A program made the translations under genes and the position numbers. A stretch of DNA of 28,531 nucleotides from NCBI GenBank assembly GCA_002361175.1, contig DESG01000057.1, forward strand, positions 848-29,378, written 5' to 3'. This document shows, piece after piece, positions 22,871-28,531 of the stretch (its first letter is position 1; the number at the start of each line of letters is the position of its first letter). The DNA comes from Lachnoclostridium sp. UBA3320. Its GTDB lineage: Bacteria; Bacillota; Clostridia; Lachnospirales; Lachnospiraceae. Below the pieces are notes generated by a model. The model saw nothing but the letters and a program-made list of their open reading frames with translations, was not told the DNA's origin and did not search any database.

Positions 22871-24430
22871 TTATATATATTCTATGTTATCAAAGTGTAT
22901 TATCTTAGACAAATCATCAAAATTTTTGTCAACTTCCTCTGTTACAGTTCTTGTTTGTATATTAATCTCTTTGCCTGTCATGTTATTTATAATGGTTTTA
23001 AGTGCTTCAAGTTGTTTACATTCATCCTGTTTAAAATATCCTTCTTCCACAGCATCAGTAAATTGCAATATAAGTTCCCCATCATCAGATACAATTTTTT
23101 TCACGTTTGAAAGCATAGATTTTTCTACTCTGTCACACTGATTAATAATATTTTCCCAATTCTTAACCACTTCTTCTATATCTGCTGGCACAGCTTTTGG
23201 CATAACTTTTTGTACATCTTCTTCTGCTTTATCTACAATATGAACATCTATTGCATTGTCAAAAGAACTGCATTTCTCAATTTTTTTCTCCAATATTTCA
23301 ATTCTTGCAATAACAGAAGAAAGGTCTTGTCCTTCGTCCATCTGTGGTTTGCAAAGTTTTATAAAACATATTTCAGTTAGTACTCGTTTTTGTGATGCAT
23401 ATTTTATCTGAGCTGACAGTTCTGACAATATTTTTATATACCTTATAAGTGTATCTGTATTAGTTTTTTTAGCATCTTCTTTAAGCCCTATAAATTGTTC
23501 CGAAGAAATATCAATCAGTATAGCTTTATCAGCAGATGATTTTATAATAAGTAAATTTCTAAGATACCATATAAATTCTGTTATAAATTGATCAAGGTCA
23601 CGTCCTGATACCATCATGCTGTCAATAAGTTTTATGCATCCCATAATATCTAGGCTATTAACATAGCAAAACATCTCACTATACACTTTTGTATCAACTG
23701 CACCAAGCACATCAAGAGTATTATCATAAGTAAGCTTTTGTCCAAGATAAAAAGCAATACACTGGTCAAGCAGACTTAAAGCATCTCTCATAGAACCATC
23801 TGCTGCCTTTGCTATATATCTAAGTGCCTCTTCTTCTGCATCAACATTCTCTTGTTCTGTAAGTTCTCTAAGTCTTGCTGCTATCGTATCAACAGATATT
23901 CTTTTAAAATCATATCTCTGACATCTTGACAATATTGTTATAGGAATCTTGTGTGCTTCTGTTGTTGCAAGAATAAATATTACATATGATGGCGGCTCTT
24001 CAAGTGTTTTAAGCAAAGCATTGAAAGCCCCTGTAGAAAGCATATGCACCTCATCTATTATATAGACTTTGTATTTTCCTTCTGCAGGAGAATACTGCAC
24101 TTCATCAATTATATCTCTAATATTTGCAACACCATTATTCGATGCTGCATCTATCTCTACAACATTCATTGAAGTGTGCCTGTTAATTTTTCGGCACATA
24201 CTACATTCATTACATGGGCTTCCATCTATTGGATGTTCACAATTAACTGCTTTGGCTAGTATCTTTGCTATAGTTGTCTTGCCTGTGCCTCTTGTACCAC
24301 AAAATAAATATGCATGTCCAATACGCTCTGTGCGTATTTCATTTTTTAAGGTTGTTACAATATGTTCCTGTCCCTTAACATCATCAAAATTATCTGGACG
24401 AAACTTTCTATATAACGCAGTATAAGACAT
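22871..24430 (-). CDS. dnaX: DNA polymerase III subunit gamma/tau
   Basis: A 519-residue clamp-loader ATPase. Walker A is GTRGTGKTT (45-53). The zinc cysteines are 64, 73, 76 and 79. Walker B is DEVH (126-129), followed by LLKTLEEPP and the arginine-finger/SRC region ILSRCQRYDF. Domain III ends near residue 370; beyond it lies a divergent tau-type tail (about 385-519) for contacts with helicase or polymerase. Codons 382-383 are part of an A7 run, and a -1 slip there meets a stop at once, which could give a gamma-like short form. It starts 38 bp downstream of pfkA and leads dnaX-ebfC-recR. Confidence 0.97.
   Translation of the reverse strand: MSYTALYRKFRPDNFDDVKGQEHIVTTLKNEIRTERIGHAYLFCGTRGTGKTTIAKILAKAVNCEHPIDGSPCNECSMCRKINRHTSMNVVEIDAASNNGVANIRDIIDEVQYSPAEGKYKVYIIDEVHMLSTGAFNALLKTLEEPPSYVIFILATTEAHKIPITILSRCQRYDFKRISVDTIAARLRELTEQENVDAEEEALRYIAKAADGSMRDALSLLDQCIAFYLGQKLTYDNTLDVLGAVDTKVYSEMFCYVNSLDIMGCIKLIDSMMVSGRDLDQFITEFIWYLRNLLIIKSSADKAILIDISSEQFIGLKEDAKKTNTDTLIRYIKILSELSAQIKYASQKRVLTEICFIKLCKPQMDEGQDLSSVIARIEILEKKIEKCSSFDNAIDVHIVDKAEEDVQKVMPKAVPADIEEVVKNWENIINQCDRVEKSMLSNVKKIVSDDGELILQFTDAVEEGYFKQDECKQLEALKTIINNMTGKEINIQTRTVTEEVDKNFDDLSKIIHFDNIEYI
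23281..23287 (-). other. A7 run in dnaX, possible gamma-subunit slippage site
   Basis: Seven A on the coding strand cover codons for Lys382, Lys383 and the start of Ile384. Slipping by -1, or adding one A during transcription, gives AAT then TGA, ending a 384-residue product just after domain III. A +1 shift also stops about a dozen codons later. Confidence 0.4.
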
Positions 24431-24468
24431 ATGATGCCTCCAAAGCTTATGTCACTATTATCCAAAAA

Positions 24469-25548
24469 TTAAATACCAAAGCTTATTCCAAGACCCTGTG
24501 CTTCTCTGATAATAGAAGAATCAGGATTAACGGTCTTTAATCTGCCTGCAACTTCATTAAGCGGTACAGGAATTATCTCGTTATTTCTAAAACCAACCAT
24601 ATAGCCATATCGCTCTTCTATAATAAGTCGTGCTGCTGCCGCACCAAGTCTGCTTGAAATTACACGGTCATATGGACAAGGTGCGCCGCCACGCTGTGTA
24701 TGACCTGGAACAGTAATACGCACTTCTTGACCTGTCCTCTCCTGTATCTGTTGTCCAATCTGATATGAGATTGATGGAAAAACTTTCTCTTCTTTCTTCA
24801 TCTTTGCTTTTAACTGTTTTTTGCTAAGGGCTGCATCTTCTTTTGAAATAGCGCCTTCTGCAACTGCAAGTATAGAAAACTTCTTGCCCTGTTTATTTCT
24901 TTTGTCAAGAGCATCTATTACTATATTGATATCATACGGAATTTCTGGCAAAAGTATTATATCAGCACCACCAGCAATACCTGCATGAAGCGTAAGCCAT
25001 CCTACTTTATGCCCCATTACTTCCACAATAAATACCCTTCCATGTGAAGCTGCTGTAGTATGAATACAGTCAATAGCATTTGTTGCGAGATTTACAGCAC
25101 TCTGGAATCCAAATGTAATATCCGTTCCCCAGATATCATTGTCTATAGTTTTTGGCAATGTTACAACATTAAGTCCTTCTTCACTAAGCATATTGGCAGT
25201 TTTATGTGTGCCGTTGCCTCCAAGTATTACAAGACAATCAAGTCCCCATTGCTTATAGTTGTCTTTCATTGCCTGTACTTTGTCAAGACCATTTTCATCA
25301 GGTTCACGCATCTTTTTAAAAGGCTGTCTAGAAGTTCCAATAATTGTTCCTCCCTCTGTAAGGATTCCAGAAAAATCACTTGATTTCATAACTCTGTAAT
25401 TTCCATAAATCAGTCCTTTATATCCCTCTAATATACCATAAATTTCAACATCATCATACTTTTGATACAGTGTCTTTGCAACACCTCTCATAGTAGCATT
25501 TAAACTTTGACAGTCACCACCACTTGTTAAAAAACCTACTCTTTTCAT
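24469..25548 (-). CDS. pfkA: 6-phosphofructokinase, atypical active-site signature
   Basis: A 359-residue PFK that phosphorylates fructose-6-phosphate. The catalytic block PKTIDND is at 132-138, with VEVMGHKVGWLTLHAGIAGGAD and the substrate motif GHTQRGGAPCPYDR. At the phosphoryl-donor site the sequence is GGNGT (110-114). The Gly after Asn favours ATP over PPi, yet Lys133 is the residue common in PPi-dependent and group III enzymes, and the usual Mg-binding Asp is Asn. The first loop is SGGDCQSLNA rather than GGDxPGxNA. Donor choice therefore cannot be read with certainty. Upstream AAGGAAGGAA serves as the ribosome binding site. It lies between the small membrane peptide and dnaX. Confidence 0.93.
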   Translation of the reverse strand: MKRVGFLTSGGDCQSLNATMRGVAKTLYQKYDDVEIYGILEGYKGLIYGNYRVMKSSDFSGILTEGGTIIGTSRQPFKKMREPDENGLDKVQAMKDNYKQWGLDCLVILGGNGTHKTANMLSEEGLNVVTLPKTIDNDIWGTDITFGFQSAVNLATNAIDCIHTTAASHGRVFIVEVMGHKVGWLTLHAGIAGGADIILLPEIPYDINIVIDALDKRNKQGKKFSILAVAEGAISKEDAALSKKQLKAKMKKEEKVFPSISYQIGQQIQERTGQEVRITVPGHTQRGGAPCPYDRVISSRLGAAAARLIIEERYGYMVGFRNNEIIPVPLNEVAGRLKTVNPDSSIIREAQGLGISFGI

Positions 25549-25570
25549 AAATTATTCCTTCCTTTCCTTA

Positions 25571-25732
25571 CTACTTCTTTAATTTTTCACCAGCATTCTC
25601 AAGCTCTCGTTCTCTCTTTTTAGTATATCCCCACTTCTTATATACTATCTTAGATACTATCATGTAGCCAATAACAATTATTATAAAAACTACAATTAAT
25701 ACTGGCAGTGATATAATTATCTTTCCATTCAT
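25571..25732 (-). CDS. Small single-helix membrane peptide (about 53 residues)
   Basis: An open frame too short for usual cut-offs. From ATG 25732 it reads MNGKIIISLPVLIVVF, continues through a strongly hydrophobic helix (about residues 4-25), and ends in a positively charged tail with KKWGYTKKRERELENAGEKL before TAG 25573-25571. ATG 25741 would add three residues. The ribosome binding site is weak (AGAGA). The helix and amphipathic Lys/Glu tail look like a real small membrane protein and not random sequence. It lies 28 bp after glgP2 and 22 bp before pfkA on the same strand. A TATAAT at 25752-25747 may supply its own promoter. No family recognised. Confidence 0.5.
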   Translation of the reverse strand: MNGKIIISLPVLIVVFIIIVIGYMIVSKIVYKKWGYTKKRERELENAGEKLKK

Positions 25733-25760
25733 AACTTGCATTCTCTATTATACACTATTT

Positions 25761-28007
25761 TTAATTTAATTTCCAGATATCTTCATTATATTGTGCAATA
25801 GTTCTATCAGATGAAAAGAAACCTGCTTTTGCAATATTGACAAGTGACTTTGCAGCCCATTTCTCTCTATCCTCATAGTCAAGAAGCATCTGCTCTTTAA
25901 CTTTTATATACTCTTTAAGGTCAAGAAGTGCCATAAACCAATCTTTCGTTACAATTTCCATATAAAGTCTTATAAGACTCTTCTTATTGCCAACCGCAAA
26001 TAACTCTTTACTAATAATAAAATCAACAAGCTTTGAAATTTCTTTATCTTCATCATACATCTTTTCAGATGAATAATCAGATTTTTGATAATGTTCTATA
26101 ACCTGTTCACTCGTCTCGCCAAATATATAAATATTATCATCACCCACAAACTGGTGTATCTCAACATTAGCACCATCATCTGTTCCAAGAGTTATAGCGC
26201 CGTTTAACATAAATTTCATATTGCCTGTTCCACTTGCCTCCTTTGATGCAAGAGAAATTTGCTCAGAAATATCAGCTGCAGGAATAATTTTCTCTGCATA
26301 TGTTACATTATAGTTCTCAAGCATAACAACATTAAGATAAGGATTTACATCAGGGTCATTTTTAATAACCTCTGACAGACAAAGAATAAGATGTATAATA
26401 TCCTTTGCAATAGTATAAGCAGGAGCCGCTTTAGCACCAAATATCATAGTAATTGGTCTCCTAGGTTTCTTGCCTGATTTTATCTCCATATATTTATAAA
26501 TAATATAAAGCGCATTCATCTGCTGGCGTTTATATTCATGGAGACGCTTAACTTGTACATCAAAAATAGAATTTTCATCTATTTCGATTCCCTGATTAGC
26601 ATATAAATAGTCCTTGAACTCTTTTTTCTTAGTAGCTTTAATATCAAGCAATTTGTTAAGTGTCTCTTTATCATTTACAAACTGCATAAGTTTTTCAAGC
26701 TCATCTGCATTTTTCTTATACCCATCACCAATTTTTGACGTAATAAAATCTGAAAGTTCATGATTACAATGCAAAAGCCACCTTCTAAACGTTATTCCGT
26801 TCGTCTTATTATTAAATTTCTGTGGATAAATATCATAAAATGATTTAAGCTCACTGTTCTTGAGTATCTCTGTATGAAGCGCAGCAACACCATTTACACT
26901 AAATCCATAATGTATATCAATATGTGCCATATGAACACGCCTGTCTTTGTCAATAATTGTAAGTTTCGGATTGTCTCCATATCTTTCCTTAACCTTTACA
27001 TCAAGCATTTTTATAACAGGCATAAGATGCGGCACAACTTTCTCAAGATACCAAATTGGCCATTTTTCCAGAGCTTCAGCAAGAATGGTATGATTAGTAT
27101 AGGCACACATTCTAGATACTATATCTATAGCATTATCCATACTTATATTCTTTTTAAGAAGAAGTCTTATAAGCTCTGGAATAACCATAGTTGGATGTGT
27201 ATCATTAATCTGTATAACTGCATAATCAGGCAAATCATAAAGATTACTTCCCTTTGCAACAGCTTCGTCAATAATAAGCTGCGCTGCATTACTCACCATA
27301 AAATACTGTTGGTAAATACGCAGAAGCTGCCCCTCATAATCACTATCATCAGGGTAAAGAAACAACGTAAGATTTCTCTTTATATCGTTTTTATTAAAAA
27401 ATATACTGTCTTCCTTAACCATACTCTCATCTATCGTCTCAATATCAAACAGTTTAAGAGTATTGCACTTATTGTCATATCCTGTAACATCAATTTCATA
27501 CATAACTGAATGCACACGCAAATCTCCGAAAATTATAGGATAACCAACATCTGTCCTGCGCAGCCAGCTCTTGCTTTTAATCCAAGGATTCTGTACTTCT
27601 TTCTGGAGATTGTTCTCAAACTCCTGCTTAAAAAGCCCAAGGTGATAATTAAGTCCAATGCCATCTCCCGGCAGCCCAAGTGTAGCAATAGAGTCAAGAA
27701 AACATGCTGCAAGACGCCCAAGACCTCCATTGCCAAGAGATGGTTCAGGTTCAATCTCCTCTATCTCTGACATATTTTTGCCATGGCGTTTAAGTGCCTC
27801 CGCAACTTGGTCATATATGCCAAGATTGATAAGATTATTTGAAAGAAGCTTTCCAATAAGAAACTCAGCAGAAATATAATAAATCTTTTTCTTTCCTTCT
27901 ATTCTGCCACGTTTGTGCATAATGTCTTTTGTAAAATCTAACAGTGCATAATAAACTTCTTCATTGCTTCCTTTTGACGCAATATTTTCAATTTCGTTTT
28001 CGTACAT
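25761..28007 (-). CDS. glgP: Glycogen/alpha-glucan phosphorylase 2
   Basis: A 748-residue family GT35 phosphorylase. The start at ATG 28007 (MYENEIENIA) is set by GGAGG 5 bases upstream; the frame stays open 45 bases further but without a ribosome binding site. Conserved blocks are YYISAEFLIGKLLSNN, SLGNGGLGRLAACFLDS, NDTHPTMVIPELIR, NKTNGITFRRWLL and EASGTGNMKFMLNGA with the PLP lysine at about residue 598. It is about 70 residues shorter than the phosphorylase at 6719-9175 and clearly diverged from it, so it is a separate paralogue, probably with different glucan length preference. A sigma-A promoter lies at 28041-28069, and pfkA lies downstream. Confidence 0.96.
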   Translation of the reverse strand: MYENEIENIASKGSNEEVYYALLDFTKDIMHKRGRIEGKKKIYYISAEFLIGKLLSNNLINLGIYDQVAEALKRHGKNMSEIEEIEPEPSLGNGGLGRLAACFLDSIATLGLPGDGIGLNYHLGLFKQEFENNLQKEVQNPWIKSKSWLRRTDVGYPIIFGDLRVHSVMYEIDVTGYDNKCNTLKLFDIETIDESMVKEDSIFFNKNDIKRNLTLFLYPDDSDYEGQLLRIYQQYFMVSNAAQLIIDEAVAKGSNLYDLPDYAVIQINDTHPTMVIPELIRLLLKKNISMDNAIDIVSRMCAYTNHTILAEALEKWPIWYLEKVVPHLMPVIKMLDVKVKERYGDNPKLTIIDKDRRVHMAHIDIHYGFSVNGVAALHTEILKNSELKSFYDIYPQKFNNKTNGITFRRWLLHCNHELSDFITSKIGDGYKKNADELEKLMQFVNDKETLNKLLDIKATKKKEFKDYLYANQGIEIDENSIFDVQVKRLHEYKRQQMNALYIIYKYMEIKSGKKPRRPITMIFGAKAAPAYTIAKDIIHLILCLSEVIKNDPDVNPYLNVVMLENYNVTYAEKIIPAADISEQISLASKEASGTGNMKFMLNGAITLGTDDGANVEIHQFVGDDNIYIFGETSEQVIEHYQKSDYSSEKMYDEDKEISKLVDFIISKELFAVGNKKSLIRLYMEIVTKDWFMALLDLKEYIKVKEQMLLDYEDREKWAAKSLVNIAKAGFFSSDRTIAQYNEDIWKLN

Positions 28008-28040
28008 AGCAACCTCCATTGTTAATGAAATTCTGTTACT

Positions 28041-28069
28041 ATTGTATGACATTTGTTTAACAAAATCAA
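28041..28069 (-). promoter_or_regulatory. Promoter of glgP2 with a palindrome in the spacer
   Basis: On the minus strand TTGATT (28069-28064), a 17-bp spacer and TACAAT (28046-28041). The spacer contains the near-perfect palindrome TTTGTTTAACAAA (28052-28064), which could be an operator. Confidence 0.65.
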
Positions 28070-28130
28070 TCTATTTTGCCAAAATTAACAAAAAAGTGGG
28101 TATTGTTTGGTAACTATATGAACACTCCCA

Positions 28131-28147
28131 TAAGCTAAAGTAGCTTA
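28131..28147. other. Short perfect inverted repeat upstream of the broken gene
   Basis: TAAGCTA (28131-28137) and TAGCTTA (28141-28147) with a 3-base loop, between the divergent promoters at 28041-28069 and 28167-28195. It is not followed by a T-run on the plus strand. It could be an operator or small hairpin. Confidence 0.45.
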
Positions 28148-28166
28148 AAATTTAATGTGAATTTTA

Positions 28167-28195
28167 TTGTAAAGACAAGCGTTTTTTTGTATAAT
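28167..28195 (+). promoter_or_regulatory. Sigma-A promoter reading into the broken gene
   Basis: TTGTAA (28167-28172), a 17-bp spacer and TATAAT (28190-28195). AGGAG at 28207-28211 follows, spaced for a TTG start at 28221. Confidence 0.7.
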
Positions 28196-28214
28196 TGAAG
28201 TGTAGCAGGAGTAG

Positions 28215-28531
28215 GATATATTGTATGCAAAAGATGAAACTATTGCGAAATATAGTATTCATTTTTCATAAAATCAATATTGCCATTCAATTGATAGAAT
28301 AGATATCGGAACTAAAAAACAGTTGTTTGAGAATGAGAAAACAGTTGTTTTAAAGGAAAAACAGTTGTTTGAGAGGAAAGTGAATGAGTTGCGAGTGAGT
28401 ACGATCACAAAAAAGAAAATCATGCAGCTACATGAACAATTTGGTGACAATATAATTTTTTCCAGAGCAGATATAATGCGGATAACAGGTATTACATCTT
28501 CGCCAGCAGGCAATGTCATCAACTTAAGAAT
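28215..28531 (+). pseudogene. Broken gene with winged-helix-like end, runs off the window
   Basis: One reading frame runs from 28215 (possible TTG start at 28221, reading YAKDETIAKYSIHFS) to the window end, interrupted by TAA at 28269-28271. After the stop it continues through SIDRIDIGTKKQLFENEK, a charged, probably coiled helix with repeated KQLFE, then LHEQFGDNIIFSRADIM and RITGITSSPAGNVINLR. The last part resembles the winged-helix tail found on Fic-type and related regulators, where SxxG/AGxxI marks the recognition helix. The promoter and ribosome binding site are intact but would yield only a 16-codon product. It is either a decayed remnant or the end of a gene that lost its 5' part. The 3' end lies outside the window. 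Confidence 0.5.

Noticed and set aside
26874..27509. 211-codon plus-strand open frame
   Set aside because: It lies fully antisense to glgP2, has no ribosome binding site or recognisable domain, and its composition is that of a shadow frame.
28008..28052. Upstream start for glgP2 at ATG 28052
   Set aside because: No ribosome binding site, and it overlaps the promoter -10 region; ATG 28007 has GGAGG in place.

Overview
The window is AT-rich, uses strong AGGAGG-type ribosome binding sites and consensus sigma-A promoters, and carries spore genes (cotJABC, yyaC). Together with the rpsF-ssb-rpsR and dnaX-ebfC-recR clusters, an Rpn-family nuclease and RCC1/BspA-type surface repeats, this points to a spore-forming member of Bacillota, class Clostridia, most likely Lachnospiraceae. 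This is inferred from gene content; no database search was possible.

Layout. (1) 1-1432: an Rpn-family PD-(D/E)XK nuclease gene with its own promoter, flanked by two 89-bp direct repeats that each carry a terminator; the right repeat forms the last codons of rnhA. (2) 1410-3349, minus strand: rpsF-ssb-rpsR, a terminator, then rnhA. (3) 3401-4905, plus: a cytidylate-kinase-like P-loop protein and a divergent sirtuin. (4) 4952-10842, plus: a secreted RCC1 beta-propeller/BspA-LRR protein, glycogen phosphorylase 1, then SppA with an overlapping RDD membrane protein. (5) 10882-12865, plus: a membrane-anchored degenerate LytM (SpoIIQ-like) protein and an AIM24/TIGR00266 protein. (6) 12908-14061, minus: cotJA-cotJB-cotJC. 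(7) 14171-17145, minus: a membrane protein, a MerR-HTH coiled-coil protein, rfbC and rfbD. (8) 17393-19887, plus: rhomboid protease, a flavodoxin/SCP2 fusion and a HIT hydrolase. (9) 19950-21167, minus: a membrane LysM protein with an unusual N-terminal domain. (10) 21276-21930, plus: yyaC behind a forespore-type promoter. (11) 21895-28069, minus: glycogen phosphorylase 2, a small membrane peptide not previously called, phosphofructokinase, dnaX, ebfC and recR. (12) 28131-28531: an intact plus-strand promoter in front of a broken gene that runs off the window.

Themes. Storage-carbon use is represented twice by phosphorylases, with glgP2 lying just upstream of phosphofructokinase. Sporulation and envelope functions are scattered through the window: CotJ coat proteins, YyaC, the dead LytM protein, SppA/RDD, rhomboid, LysM and rhamnose synthesis. 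Core information processing (S6/S18/SSB, RNase HI, DnaX/EbfC/RecR) makes up the conserved backbone. The least explained parts are the repeat-flanked Rpn cassette, the sirtuin that lacks catalytic motifs, the RCC1/LRR secreted protein, the MPN-like/LysM fusion, a possible slippage site in dnaX and the small membrane peptide.
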